DNA of 64,000 bases from Monosporascus cannonballus (GCA_004154925.1 QJNS01000163.1:1-64000); one strand, 5' to 3'; positions 1-15,497 are shown, counted from the first letter of the stretch. Notes: generated by a model not told the origin, from the letters alone. A program made the numbers and translations.

Positions 1-2948
<2,948 letters not shown>

Positions 2949-3262
2949 AATATGGATGCTACTACCGGGTAGAGAAGACTTTCGAACGAGTGTCATGTCC
3001 TAAAATTAGTGATATACATTATGATTCGTGATCGTGACATTTCGTTCCGCACGCCCGCTGTATCCCGTCTTCTGCCTGTACTGCGGGCCACGAAGCAATG
3101 CCTGCTATGCCTACCCATCTACTCGAGACCACACACGCACGAAGTCTGCCTGCATTTTACTCCCTTGAAAAGTCCCTCTCCTACCCAGGCATGTATATGC
3201 CCCATACCCGCACCCCGCCACGATAACTGCACAAGCGCCAGACTCGCTTACCACCCGCTCGC
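2949..3262. other. Convergent intergenic region GAL7 / ERG28
   Basis: About 310 bp between the 3' ends of two converging genes. It should hold both 3' untranslated regions. No separate gene or clear structured element was seen. Confidence 0.5.
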
Positions 3263-3891
3263 TTACGACTCGACGTAGAACCCGTACTGGTTGACCATCC
3301 ACGTGACGCCGACGGTGGCGAAGAAGAAGGGCAGGGCGACGGGGGTGCCGAACTTCGTCGTCTTATAAACAAAAAACTCGGACGCGAAGTGGGCGAACGC
3401 CACGACGTACGTCCACAGCGCCATCTGGTACACGGGCGCCAGGTGCAGGTGGTACGACGCGTAGATGCGCACCACCGCCGAGATCAGCGTGTAGGTGCCG
3501 AACAGCCGCGCCGCCAGCGGCGTCACCTGGTCCCGCGCCCGGCCCTCCTTCGAGTTGCTGTCGGCGGGCACCAGCTTGTCAGTCGCGTCTTCGGTGTCTG
3601 CGGACGAGCCGGAGCCGGAGGAGCATGCGTTCGTGTTGGGCACGAATAGCCCGTTGTACAGCCGTCGCGTGTAGTGCAGCGTTACGTAGTTCTGCAGGGA
3701 GTTGCCGACGGCAATCAGGGAGAGCTGCGGGTTGTTGTTGGGGATCAGCGGTGGGATTCGAGTGGTGTAAGAAGTAGGTACCTAGGAAGTAGGGGCTGCG
3801 GTGATTGGGGGGTCAAAGAGCAACTTACCGAGAGCATGTAGTAGGGCAGGTAGCCCTTTGCTGACGGGAGAAGGCTCTGGAGGACATCCAT
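3263..3891 (-). CDS. ERG28: ERG28-like ergosterol biosynthesis scaffold protein
   Basis: Erg28 is an endoplasmic-reticulum membrane protein that tethers the C-4 demethylation enzymes of sterol synthesis. Two exons on the minus strand, 3891-3829 and 3724-3263, give 174 residues. The 104-bp intron has a GTAAGT donor and a CAG acceptor. Exon 1 encodes MDVLQSLLPSAKGYLPYY. Exon 2 carries family segments: GNSLQNYVTLHYTRRLYNG, LFGTYTLISAVVRIYASYH, ALWTYVVAFAHFASEFFVYKT and a final WMVNQYGFYVES. There are about four hydrophobic spans. A Ser/Gly-rich acidic insert of roughly 30 residues lies between the first and second conserved segments. It is convergent with GAL7. Confidence 0.88.
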
Positions 3892-4440
3892 GATTTGCAC
3901 GCTACGTTTCGCCCTTTTTGGGGGTGAGTTTATTTACAAACAAGCTGTTGCTAGGAGCGAGCTGCGTCAGCGATGATAGCGATAGTGTATCGGGAGCTCT
4001 CGGCCTTGAGTTTCCTCGAGCTATTGGAGGAACCTTGATGGGCCCTAAATTCAGGGTTGATTGGCACTAGGGTCCCGGTATTCAAGATACGCATAATGGG
4101 ATATCTCTTAGCCAGCGGTATCACTTAATCCGCTACATGCATTGAGCAAGCAACTGTCGTCGTCTTGGGATATGCTTTTACACGAAATATCCCAACATTG
4201 GCGTCTATATTGTATTTGCACTGCTGGAGCTTGAGATAAGATAAGATTCGCCAGTCGTTGCTATTCAACAACTTTTGGCTTTAGACACTGGCCTCAACAG
4301 AACCCCAACACTGCGTTCTTGTCGTCTTTACTCCCTTCAACCAACACCCCGGCTATACCTAATTTCAATACCACTGCTCGCGGATTGTCTATCTCGTCTA
4401 TAATCCCTAATACAACTCTGGAGGGAGTGTACAGGGCAAA
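3892..4440. promoter_or_regulatory. Divergent promoter region ERG28 / IFA38
   Basis: About 550 bp between two divergently transcribed lipid genes, one for sterol and one for very-long-chain fatty acid synthesis. The segment just before the IFA38 start (about 4290-4400) is pyrimidine-rich, as often seen in filamentous fungal promoters. No specific factor site is claimed. Confidence 0.4.
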
Positions 4441-5508
4441 ATGACCGTCTTGGGGGATGCCATTGCGGCCGCCCCACAGCCAGTGAAAACTGCCTTCGGC
4501 GTTATAGGAGCTCTGTTTGTTGTCTCGAAGGCTTTCAGCTTCCTCCGTCTACTGAGTGCTTTTATCCTTCCGGGTGTCAATGTGAGCCTTTCCTCGAACC
4601 ACTACGACTTACTTTAATCTAACCGGTGTCTTCACTACCAGCTCCGCAAATATGGGAAGAAGGGTACTTGGGCTGTCGTTACCGGCGCCTCCGATGGATT
4701 GGGCAAGGAGTTCGCCCTTAACCTTGCCTCTCAGGGCTTCAACCTCGTCCTCGTTTCCCGCACTCTCTCGAAGCTCTGGGCTCTCGCCCACGAACTAGAA
4801 GCTAAATATCCAGGCATCGAAGCCAGAGTCGTTGACATCGACTTCTCCGCCGACAAGGAAGAAGATTATGCTCGTCTAGAGAAGATGGTCAACGGTCTGG
4901 ACGTCGGCATCCTCATCAACAACGTCGGCCAGAGCCACAGCATCCCCGTCCCGTTCACACTTACCGAGAAGAAGGAATTGCAGGACATTGTCACTATCAA
5001 CTGCCTGGGAACCCTGAAAGTCACTCAGATCATTGCGCCTGGCATGGAAAGCCGCAAGCGTGGTCTGATCCTCACCATGGGCAGCTTCGGCGGATGGATG
5101 CCGACTCCCTATCTGGCGACCTACTCCGGCAGCAAGGCGTTCCTGCAGCACTGGTCATCAGCCCTGGCCGCCGAGCTTAAGCCCAAGGGTGTCGACGTCC
5201 AGCTCTGCCTCAGCTACCTTGTCGTGTCGGCCATGAGCAAGGTGCGGAAGCCGAACCTGCTCATTCCCAACCCGAAGCCCTGGGTCCGCTCGGCACTGAG
5301 CAAGATCGGCACTGGCGACTGGCAGCAGACGGCGTACACCTACACCCCCTACTGGCCTCACGCCCTGCTTGGCTGGACCATCGAGAACACGGTCGGTGTT
5401 GGCCATCCGTTCATGATCTGGTACAATAAGAAGATGCACGAGGACATCCGGCGCCGTGCGCTGAGAAAGCAGGCCCGCGAGGCCGCTAAGCAGGCTAAGG
5501 AGAACTAG
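4441..5508 (+). CDS. IFA38: Very-long-chain 3-oxoacyl-CoA reductase (KAR)
   Basis: This enzyme catalyses the NADPH-dependent ketoreduction step of microsomal fatty-acid elongation. It is a short-chain dehydrogenase anchored in the endoplasmic reticulum. Two exons, 4441-4581 and 4642-5508, give 335 residues, typical for the family. The 60-bp intron starts GTGAGC and ends CAG. Residues about 18-45 form an N-terminal membrane anchor. The cofactor motif TGASDGLG lies at residues 61-68, then NNVG. The catalytic set is Ser195, Tyr208 and Lys212 within TYSGSKAF. The C-terminus is rich in Lys, Arg and Ala ([13 protein letters not shown]), fitting an ER-retained tail. The main alternative would be another ER SDR, but the order of motifs and the anchor favour KAR. 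Confidence 0.9.
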
Positions 5509-7165
5509 ATGGTCCCAGAAGCATGCGTGCGGGGAGTAAGCGACAGGTCCGAACGAGATCAGTATGACGACCACTCGCACTACTCGCCCTTCACTAGTTT
5601 TTACGTTGCGTCAAGAGGTTAGCACATTCAAGCGAGAGTAGAAAAAAAATCAACGAGGCAGATTAAGAAGCATGTACATGATGGAGTCGGGTCGATTTGA
5701 CCCTGACAAACCCAAGGAGCCTAGCATGGTAGGAGAAGAAAGGTTGCAGGAGGAATGTAAGAGCTTGCCCGGTACGGAAAAGCTAAAGTGGGCATTGCGG
5801 CCGTCATTGCGGCACGGGCGGCTGCCAAGTATCGCATTGCGACGGGTACCGAAAGTACGTGTCTGGAGAAGGGCTGCAAGCCCGCATGAAGGAGTACCTA
5901 TACGAATGGAATAGCATGGTAATGACTGAAACTGTAGAGGTAATAAAAGTGTTGAGTTTTGGGCTTATTTAAGATTCTCGTGTATTACAGGATGCTTGGT
6001 TAGGGGCGTGAACTTGAGTAGGAGGCTGCAGGATTACTGGTTCATTCGAAATACGGGTGTAGGGCCTCGTGCCATTTAACACCAACTGATGCTCAAAGAA
6101 ATAGCGACTGCATTATATTCCCAGTCCGAGATAATAGACACATGCTTCGTCGGATAAATCGTGGTTCATTGATTCTGTCACCTCAATCCCTGGAATGAGG
6201 GCACCATCACGATTAGCGTGCAATATAAACAGTGTGCAGCCGTGCCACGCATTCCATGGGCTAGTCGCTTTCATAATTAGGTAGAGGAGGGGATGAACGA
6301 TATCTATAGGTCCTCATAGCTGGGTGGCCCTGGAACCAGGAGATATAGAGGGGTTCGCCTCCGAAAATCATAGCAACAATGGTTTCCAGCCAAATCATAA
6401 ACCTGGAGATGACCCCTATATCGAATCGAAAAGGCCTTCATGGTGACAAAAAGTATTGAACTCCCAGGGACCTTATCAAGCCCTTGTGTTAGTCACCGAA
6501 TCGGGCTTAGCTCCTTCGGGTCGCGAAAGCTGGCGCCTGAGCACGCTTGGGGAGTTGCAAAGCCGTAAGTAAGCTCGAAGTTCCAAGGTTGTCGCGTCAT
6601 GGCGGAAGTGGGTCCGAGCTTTGATACCTAAAAATTTCCAGCCTCTTCATTGCACATACCGGGCACCTGTACCTGCCAGCCTTCTGTAGGTGGGTTGTGA
6701 CTTTGTAAATACTTCCTGTTCCATAAAGAAACCCGGGTCACTTAGACCGTCATCACAACACTGAAAGAAAGAAAGGGATAGCAACGCAACCTTGCGCCCT
6801 CCAGAATAAAAGGGTTCCCTCGATAACCTTCCGAAGATCATTCGACTCCGAGAAGCTACCCAGGAGCTTTTTACCCATTAAGACCGTTGATGTGCCAATA
6901 ACAACCCCCTTGGCTGTTCTGGCTCTCCCTCTCTTCCCTTCTTCTCCGTCCCTCGTCCTCGCCCATTCTTCCTCTCGCTACCTCCATCGAGCTGGATCTT
7001 TCTGGCGACATTCGAATAGAGTTGCGCAGAGGGCCCGGGGTCTAATTGGATGTGGATGGTCCGTCAATTGGGGCCGAAGAAGGAAGACCAGACCGACATT
7101 CGCGACGCGCCCGATTTCAATAAGCACCCGAGCTTTGTGCGGACGTCGTCCGGGATAGAGTAATC
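5509..7165. other. Intergenic, no gene recognised; pyrimidine-rich promoter at right
   Basis: About 1.65 kb with only short non-homologous ORFs. A strongly pyrimidine-rich stretch at about 6915-6990 precedes the nucleoporin gene and resembles CT-rich core promoters of fungal housekeeping genes. The rest shows no recognisable gene or repeat. Confidence 0.45.
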
Positions 7166-10100
7166 ATGTCGCTCGGCCAAGCTACTCCGTCACATGCGCT
7201 GCCGGGCGCCTTTTTGCACACTCCCGCCGTCGCGTCACGGTTCTCCAATCAACAACAGCAGGACCCCGTCCGTCGCCGCCTATTCAGGGAACAACCAACA
7301 GGCGCCGCCTCCTCGAATGCCCAACCCGCGAGATTCGGCGGAGAGGCCGGCCCCGTTGTTGGATTCGATGCTCCTACCACTAACGGCCAGAGTATGCGGC
7401 CTCAACCGAATCCCCTTGCGCCTCCACAGTCGCCTCTGGGCAAGGCCGCCACCTATGTCAATACCGCCCTAGCTCAGGATGAGGCTTATCCGGAGCTTGA
7501 TTCATATTGCAGACGTCAGTCTTCCGTCCCTTCTTGTCGCTCTCCATCCGCTTGCATGCGCGGCCGCTTACGAACCTCACAGAAAGTTCATCAGAGTATG
7601 ACGTACCGAACGAGAAGACCGCTTGGGCTCCCTTTGAGAGAACTAATACCTACGAACTGCCGGAAAATGTTTTGGGCCTGTTGCAGAGGGCCGAGGTGTC
7701 CACCATGATGGGTCTGTTCGGCGAGCTCGGCTACGTATGGCTGACCATCGATAACTGCTTCTACATGTGGGACTATACCCACCCTAATCCCGAGCTGATC
7801 GGTTACGAGGAGAGCCAACACAGCATCACGGCCGTCAAGCTGGTTAATCCGAAGCCTGGCGTCTTCCTCAGCAAAATCGGCCACATCCTGGTCATCGCTA
7901 CGGTTTCCGAGATTTTCCTCCTGGGCGTGGCTACTGCGAGTACGGCGACCGGCGCTAGGACAGTCGAGCTCTACGGCACCCGCATGTCGCTTCCCCTACG
8001 CGGAACCGAGGCGCATTGTATTGCGGCTTCTGCAAACGGCCGAATCTTCTTCGCTGGCCATAATGATAGTGATATCTATGAACTATACTACCAACAGGAA
8101 GAGAAATGGTTCTCGAGCCGCACCGGCAAGATCAACCATACCCACTCGGGTTGGTCTGCCGTCATGCCGAAATCAACCCAGATCATCTGGGGCAAGATAC
8201 CAAACGAGCGCATCCTTGAGATAGTCGTCGACGACTCCAGGAACCTACTTTATACACTCTCTAACAATTCCACTGTTCGTACATACCATATGGAAGGGCA
8301 GGATAAACTCACCAAAGTCATCGAGAAGACCAAGGAGGACTTCATGCGCGATATCGCCCACCAGCTGAGCGTTCAGTCACCTCTGCTGACGGATCGTATG
8401 GAGATCGTATCCATCAATCCCATATCGGCGGTAGAGGACATCAAACTTCATCTCATGGCTGTCACCAACACGGGATGTCGACTGTTTATGAGTGCTACAA
8501 GCGCTTCGTATTATATGACGCATACCGTCGGCCAAGCTCCGCAGAGCATGCAGATACAGGCCATCAAGTTCCCCCCAACCGAGAACCCCCAACTGAGGAC
8601 CCAAAACACCCCGTTCGGCGGTTTCAACGAGCCCGTCGATGTTCAATCTAGAGCTCTCGAGCTGACCCGCCGCGGTGTTCGCTTCCCTCCGGGCTACTTC
8701 GTAGACCTGGTCAATAAGGCAAACGACCCGAACGATTTGCTTTTCGTATCGAGTCCGGATACCGGGAGGATCAAACATACTAGTCATACCCCCAACCTAC
8801 GATACTACGAGCACGGCAATTGGATCACGATAGGAGGCAGGGCCGAAGATATTAGCCTGATCACTAGGCCGTTTGCTGCCACGGGTCAGCCCCTCGGTTT
8901 TGGGAACGAGTTAGCCATGCAATTTGATGACCCACAGGGCAGCGAGTTCGCCGTGCTCACCAATACGGGCGTCTACGTCATCAGGCGCAGGAGGTTGGTC
9001 GAAATATTTGCCGAGGCGGTGAGGAATACGGCCGGCGACGAAGGTCTCAAAGCGGAGATCCACAAGTTCCAGAACGCCTACGGCCGCGTTGAAACCATCA
9101 CGGCCGCGCTGGCTGCTGCGTGCCGGCAGGGAGACGCTAGGCGGCTCGGTACCGGCCGGAGCGCCATCGACCAGGCCACACAGGATCGTGCGAAGCAGGC
9201 GTTCATCAACTTCGGCGGCAGCCCGACATTGGCAGAGGATAGCCAACAACCCTCGGTCGACATGGTGCGGCCGTCGTCTCGTCACGGCGCCTTGACTCTA
9301 TACTTGAGTCGCCTTATCCGCTCTCTATGGAAGTCGCATGTCATCACCATTACTCCCGGCCCGCCATTAGCCATCGGCAGTGTGGTGCCCGGGGAAAAGC
9401 TGAGAGCGGTTCAAGAAAGCGTCGAGAATCTGCGCAAGTTTCTGGACGACAATAGGGCCTTCATCCAGGGTCTCTCTGGGCCCGCAGACCTGCAACGAGC
9501 GGGCAACAAGCAGGAAGAAATCGCCTTCCAGGGCGAGCACCAGGCCATGCACGCGCTGGAGGTACTTATGACGGGCATCACCGAGGGAATATCGTTTGTG
9601 AGGACGCTATTCGACGAGCGTGTCACAGACATCTACGCGCGGCTTGATCAGACTTCCCAGCAGCGGCTCAGAGACCTGACATACGAGGGCCTTTTCTCGC
9701 AATCCGCGGGTAAAGAGCTAGCTAAGGTTCTTGTCAAAGCCATCGTCAACCGCAACATCGAAAACGGATCGAACGTGGAAACGGTCGCGGATGCGCTTCG
9801 CCGGAAATGCGGCAGCTTCTGCAGCCCTGATGATGTAGTTATCTTCAAGGCCCAAGAACAGTTGAAGAGAGCGTCCGAGCAAGCCGCCAACACCGCTGCG
9901 TCTCGTACCCTTCTACACGAAAGCTTAAAGCTCTTCCAACGGGTGGCTGGCAGTTTGACACAGGCCAATCTGGAATCGGCAGTCGAACAATACATCTCCA
10001 TGAGATATTATGCGGGCGCCATTCAGTTATGCTTGGCTGTTGCAAGCGAGAGAGACCGAGGCAACTCGGCCCTCTCGTGGGTCAATGAGGGCAAGCCTGC

Positions 10101-11505
10101 CCGCGACCCAAGGCAGGCGGCATTCGACGCACGTAAGGCGTGCTATAATCTTATTCACCTCGTCCTGCAAGATTTGGATGCCGCATCTAGTCGAGAGCCA
10201 GATACGATCGATGGCAAACCGACCTTGATAGCCACCAAGCGCGCTGAAGCCTACGATGTCGTTAGTAACTCGACAGACGAGGTCTTCCATTTCGATCTTT
10301 ACGATTGGTATATACAGCAAGGTTGGACCGAGCGACTCCTCGCTATCGAATCACCTTACGCTACCACATTTCTCACGAGGCTTGCTTCCCAAAACGTTGA
10401 GCACGCGGATCTCCTGTGCAGGTTCTACACCATGCGTGGTCAGTACTTCGATGCAGCCAAGGTCCAGTCCGACCTGGCGAAATCCGACTTCCCGATCTCG
10501 ATCAAAGATCGCCTCACTCTGCTCAGTAAGGCGAAGACGAACGCCAGTGTTATGACCACGGGCATCAGCCGGCAAGAGCAGCAACTGCTCAACCACGAAG
10601 TCACCGAACTCCTCGAAGTCGCCCATATACAAGACGACCTGCTAGAAAGATTATTAGTGGACAGCAGGATACCGGCAGAGCGGAAACCCGAGATCCAGAC
10701 TGCTTTGAATGGCCAGATCCAGGGCTTATCTGAACTCTTCAATGCATATGCCGACCAGGCCGGCTATTACGACCTTTGCCTACTTATATATCACGCTGCT
10801 GATTTCCGCAACGCTGCCACCATCGCCCAGACCTGGAGCAGCCTTATTCAGCAGACCCACGAAGACGTCGTGGAGCAATGGGAGGCATACAACCGCAGGA
10901 AACGGGCAGGGGCCAACGAGGAGCCGCCGCCGCAGCCGTACGAGACGCTCGTCGGGCAGATCCAGGAGGTCTGCCACCGCTCGAGCAACGACTCGTTCAT
11001 CTTCCCCGTGCAGACGCTGCTGCCGGAGATCTGCCGGTACGCGTTCGAGAACGAGCAGGACGGGCGCAGCAACGCCGACGTCAACTGGCCCGTACAGCTG
11101 TTTCTCGGCCTCGGTGTCAGCCACGACCTCGTAGCGCGCGTCCTCGAGCACATGTTCGAGGCGCAGGAGGTGCCGTTTCGCGGGGCCGCGCGCGACCGCC
11201 TGGTCGAGTGGATTGTATTTACGGTCGGCCGGTGGGCTGGCGAACTGTCCCGGCGCGGCGGGCCCGAGGCTACGCGCCTCGACCCCTGGGTCGGCGAGCT
11301 CGTCAGCGAGTGCGAGACCTGGATGCGGACCCCCGTTTCGCAGCAGCCCGCGCGGGGTAATGGAAAAAATAGAAACCCGAACCCCGGCGGCCTCGACCCC
11401 AGGGACATCCTGCGCAACCTCCGGGAGGTCAAAAAGACGGTCGAGAGCTTCGGCGGAGGCGGGGCCGGGCTCAGTAGTCTTAGGGGGAGTCTGGGGTTCT
11501 TTTGA
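7166..11505 (+). CDS. NUP170: Inner-ring nucleoporin, Nup155/Nup170 family
   Basis: This is a scaffold subunit of the nuclear pore inner ring, contacting the membrane and linker nucleoporins. Two exons, 7166-7514 and 7583-11505, give 1423 residues, normal for this family. The 68-bp intron has a GTCAGT donor and CACAG acceptor, and splicing restores the frame into SSSEYDVPNEKTAW. Residues 1-90 are a low-complexity, Gln/Pro/Ser-rich tail. Next comes the seven-bladed beta-propeller typical of the family, with segments such as WLTIDNCFYMWDY and SGWSAVMPKSTQIIWGKIP. After about residue 600 it is an all-helical solenoid ending in a Gly-rich tail (GGGGAGLSSLRGSLGFF). The start ATG is the first in frame after the CT-rich leader. 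Family membership is firm; yeast has two paralogues, so the symbol is by convention. Confidence 0.9.
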
Positions 11506-12742
11506 CCAAGGGGTTGGATTGATTCATTAATTATAAGAGATGAGATGTTATGGGAGATGACGGCATTGGGGGGCTTACCCCGTATGCCCAAGTGTCGAAT
11601 ATTAAAGAAGCGAGATAATCGATTCGGCCGAACTAGATAGCGACTGAGTTGCCTGCCGATAAACAGGATAAACAGACGCCGGGCTCAACTGACTGATTGA
11701 TGTGGAGAATGGAGAATGGGGTCGGTGTGTAATATCATGCATGAATTGATTTTACTTCAAAGGAACGCGATGTTCCGTCTGGTGTACATACGTGGAGTTA
11801 ATGGGTATATGATTATGGTGAGAAGTAACCATGTCCCTATCGTGCTTGGTGTGAGTACTGGCGCAGTCGTCTGTTACCCTGTCTTGATATAGGTGGCGTA
11901 TAGAACAAATACCCGATTGCTGCTCTATTGCTTCTATCTAAAGCTTTGGTTTTGTTGCAAAAGCGACGCCGCCATTACGTGGTCTAATAGCGTTATATAT
12001 ACACTGCGACAGGTTGGGTATGATGCAATGACCTTTCTATTTCCTTCCCCTACCTATGTCATTATCGTGGATGAGAATCAACGCTGCAGTTACTCACAGG
12101 CGCTCCCTTGACGCCCGCCGGCCTCCCATCAGACATCGATACTTATGAAGACCCTATCACGCGAGTCCTGGGCCGAATGTAACTTAATTATGAACCAAGG
12201 GGGTTGCAAGAAGCATCAAGTTGATGAAACACGCCCGCGTAAAATAAGGGCAATCTGCTGAAAAGAGTACCAAAGCATTCCGTCCATGGCGGAAGGGGCC
12301 GCTTGGGGTATCGTACGTAGGGAGGTTAGCCTAGCAGTCAGTCAGTGGTCGGCGGGTATACGACACCAAACAGATCCATCGTGAAAAGAGCAAGTGCCTT
12401 GTTGTTACTGCGTAACGGTCCGAAAACAAGGGCCGGTATGTGCTTTGTGGCTGCGAGATAATGTCTTTGTTATCACACTCTGAGGACACTGTTGTGTGTT
12501 TCTTTATACAATGAAAACAAGCGTAGTTCACTTCACGCATATAATGAAGCCATCGCGCACAAAGGGCGACGACTACTCGCATCTCGGCTTCATATCTCAA
12601 TGCCAGAGCCTAAAATCAGGTTTAAAAACCTACTTAAACATCAATCGCAAAGCTTCAAACTTGGGCCTAACGTCCTACTTAGCACAACACCTTCAAAGCT
12701 ACATCATCAAATTCAACGTCCGACTTCACATATCCGAATCCA
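11506..12742. other. Intergenic, no gene recognised
   Basis: About 1.2 kb between the nucleoporin stop and the rhomboid-like gene. It holds only short ORFs without recognisable content and should include the nucleoporin 3' untranslated region and the next promoter. Confidence 0.45.
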
Positions 12743-13738
12743 ATGTCGAAAATCAAGCATAGCGCAATGGAATTCGTGCGCCGCCGCACGCCCTCCTGGC
12801 GCGACCTCGCGTGGATATCCTCCTTCGTCGTCGTCAACGTCTCCATCTACCAGATGTGGCGCAGCGCCGCCCACGGCAGCCTCTTCCAGACCCCCGCCCG
12901 CCACAACGGCGAGCCCGAGCCATTCGCGATATACGAGCAGTTACGGTTCATGCGCTCCCACTTCGTCGCGACGCGCGAGAACGTCTTCGGCGGCGGCGGC
13001 GGCGGCGGCGACCGCGTCCACGCGCTCCTGGCGAGCGCCGCCAGCCACGGCGACCCGACGCGCCTGCTGCGCAACATGCTGGACTTCGCCTTCGTCTTCT
13101 GCTGGGCGCGGCGCGCCGGCCTCGGGGCCCCCGAGACCCTCCTCCTCCTCGGGCTCCTGGCCCACGCCGCGGCGGCCCTCTGCGCCGTCGCGCCCCCCGA
13201 CGCCTGGCTCGGCCCGCTGTGGGAGCTGACGCGCGAGCTGCTCCCCGGGTCCGGGACCCCGGGGGTCCACGGCGCCGGCTGCGTCGTGCGCGGCCTCCTC
13301 GCCGCGGCCGCCATCTCGCGGCCGCGCATGCGCGTGCTCCTCGTCGTCCCCCTGTGGTGCGTCGCGGCCCTGTTCGTCCTCGTGGACGTCGAGCGCGCCC
13401 TCGACAGCCCCGTCGAGGCGCTGCTGATGCGGGTCTGCCGGTGCGAGGACCTCGTCGCCATGCTGGTCGGCGCGGCGTACGCCCTCGTCCGCGCCTACCT
13501 CCGCATGGCGGACCGAACGGTGTTCGCCGTCCTCCGCGCGGCGGGGAATGCGATCCCTGGTAGGAGGGCCCCTGCGCGAGCTGAGCGCGGACCCTTCTGG
13601 ATCGGCGTCCTCTCTGTCTTGCAGGACGTCGCCTTCGGGCTATTCCTGATTCAGTCGCAGGCCGTGAGGCTATGCAGCATCAGCGACAAGCTGAGAGAGG
13701 TGAGCGAAGCTTCCGAAGCCTATGTGGTCGAGTTCTAA
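12743..13738 (+). CDS. Rhomboid-like membrane protein lacking catalytic residues
   Basis: A single-exon ORF of 331 residues, very GC-rich, with five or six hydrophobic segments. The order of segments matches rhomboid intramembrane proteases: SAASHGDPTRLLRNML (98-113) resembles the rhomboid SH-x4-HL-x2-NM region; GAGCVVRGLLAAAA (177-190) occupies the place of the serine GxSG loop; and DLVAMLVGAAYALV (236-249) the place of the AHLGG helix. The expected Ser position is Gly179, the expected catalytic His is Met240, and the His of the HxxxN motif is Arg. If the fold call is right, this is an inactive rhomboid (pseudoprotease). A run of seven Gly (residues 83-89, a GGC repeat) precedes the core. 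The start could also be the Met at residue 9. The family call is inference from motif order only. Confidence 0.5.
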   Translation: MSKIKHSAMEFVRRRTPSWRDLAWISSFVVVNVSIYQMWRSAAHGSLFQTPARHNGEPEPFAIYEQLRFMRSHFVATRENVFGGGGGGGDRVHALLASAASHGDPTRLLRNMLDFAFVFCWARRAGLGAPETLLLLGLLAHAAAALCAVAPPDAWLGPLWELTRELLPGSGTPGVHGAGCVVRGLLAAAAISRPRMRVLLVVPLWCVAALFVLVDVERALDSPVEALLMRVCRCEDLVAMLVGAAYALVRAYLRMADRTVFAVLRAAGNAIPGRRAPARAERGPFWIGVLSVLQDVAFGLFLIQSQAVRLCSISDKLREVSEASEAYVVEF

Positions 13739-14272
13739 TTAGGAACAGCAAGCCGCTGGGACGCACTTTTGGCGAGTATGACGTTCGATTCGTGTCTCTG
13801 AATGGCATTATTGGCGCACTACTACGGTTGACTCTGCATACTTTTATATTTATTAACCTAAGTTATTTCTTACCTTAATTAAACTAAAGCTTATTTTACG
13901 ATTAGAACTATACATAACGCAACTATAACTAAGGCTTTAAAAACATAATAACTTTAAATACTGATCTGCGAAACTACCTAACAGTCCTTGCACCATTTCG
14001 ATTGAATGGAAAGGCTTGTAAATTCCGAAGGTTGATGAGGAAGAGACCCACGTAAATTTCAATACGAAATCACGTAAATCGTGTGACTTTTGTTAACTGG
14101 GCCCTGTGGGAACCCTCGTGATAATGTAAATAGACCATCTATTCCAATCCATAAAACTAATTTTAAGCTAAAGCACATCAAAACAATCCCAATAAAAAAG
14201 GGCAAAGGCTCAAGGATCACCCAAGAGTATTCTCCCGAAGGATATTCTAAAATCCGCCTTCTGAGGCGTTCC
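13739..14272. other. Intergenic between housekeeping block and TRI5
   Basis: About 530 bp, AT-rich from 13840 to 13980, with no gene seen. It separates the conserved genes on the left from the secondary-metabolite genes on the right and includes the TRI5 3' flank. Confidence 0.4.
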
Positions 14273-15497
14273 TCACGCCAGCACCGCTTGGGCAACCGAG
14301 GGATTAGCCCTCTCAGGGTTGGCCAGCGCAGCTTGCTCGTCTCTTGCAGCCTGCTCTTCCGCCTTTCGATACTCCAATCGCTCCGCCACGGTCGGGTAAG
14401 CCCATTCTGTATGTTCGATGGCACCAACCCTGGCAGCCTGCTCATAAAACTCGCGGAACTTGATAGCATCTTCGCTTTCAATGTCCTTGGTGTCTTCGTA
14501 GATCTCCTTGAGCCTATATCGGTTGTCGCACAGATGCCAAGTGATGTAGCCGTGCATGAAGCACTCAATCGTCTCCATGATCTTGCTGTCTTTATCAGAG
14601 AATACTGCCATCATTTGTTCCGATGACTGGAGGGTATCTTGAGTAAGCTTCTCCAGAGCCTGGTTCAACGTGATGCCCTCGGAGACCACATAGTTCTTGA
14701 TAAGACTAGTTTGGTCGCGAGGGTCATCGAACTCCTTGTAGAAAGACATCAAGTCATTGACCCAAACCATCCAGTTCTCCATCTGAGCGATGGCGCTGGT
14801 GATTTCTAGGAAATGCTTCTGCTCATCAAAGTGTTCCTTTGGCCACAACGACCCTCCGACACAGTGGCCCAGTCCATTCATACGGCGGAGGAAACCGGGA
14901 TAGTCGAAAGATCCGGGGAAGCCGTGGAAGTTGTACTGCTCAATCCAGCAGCCTTCAAAGACTATTGTCAAGGTTTGTCAGTTTTTGGATTTTCTTCAAT
15001 GATGAGTTTGTTTAGTTGGAGAACCTACAGTCTAGAGTGCTGCGTATGAGGTTCAATGAACAGAACGGCCCAAAGTGCCTCAGAACGTTGGGGAAGTGCT
15101 CGTTGACCAACACCCACCAGGGATGCTTTTGTTGCCGGCCATTCTGAAGGTCGTCGAAATAGGTTAACATCTGAGGATGCGGGTCGTCCTCACTGTCATC
15201 CAGGATGAGTGTGTATGTGTAGTGAATGCTGAGGTCAGCCATCAGCTCCTTGGAAACCTTGGCCCAGGAGTAAACAACCATGCCGACGATTGTTCGAAGT
15301 GAGGCCTCCAGCCTCTTGGGGTTCACCTTCAAAAGCTGTTGCTGGCGTTCTTGGGCAAAATGAGCAGCGGCCTTATTGTACGAATATCGAAGGTTTTCAA
15401 CACGCTCCTCCCTTGTATAGTTGCTGTCCCTGTATTTGACGTTCTCTAGCAACCGCACAGCGGTGCCTAGGAAATACTCAGTTGGGAATTTATCCAT
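14273..15497 (-). CDS. TRI5: Trichodiene synthase
   Basis: This sesquiterpene cyclase converts farnesyl diphosphate to trichodiene, the first committed step of trichothecene biosynthesis. Two exons on the minus strand, 15497-15029 and 14961-14273, give 385 residues; the 67-bp intron (GTAGGT donor, AATAG acceptor) splits the codon for residue 157. The frame starts at MDKFPTEYFL. The aspartate-rich metal motif DDSEDD begins at residue 100, and the second metal motif NDLMSFYKE puts Asn225, Ser229 and Glu233 at the numbers known for Fusarium TRI5. The basic motif DNRYR is also present. All catalytic motifs look intact. The C-terminal 40 residues (Ala/Glu-rich) are less conserved. It is transcribed away from the P450 gene, sharing a 1.96-kb upstream region with repeated TRI6-type sites. 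Confidence 0.95.

Noticed and set aside
5672..5914. 80-residue ORF downstream of IFA38
   Set aside because: No recognisable family, composition not coding-like; probably chance.
11893..12111. 72-residue ORF after the nucleoporin
   Set aside because: Short, no motif, likely untranslated flank.
12811..13563. Arg/Pro-rich ORFs in other frames over the rhomboid-like gene
   Set aside because: Low-complexity frame shadows of a GC-rich gene; only the 12743 frame gives hydrophobic spans.
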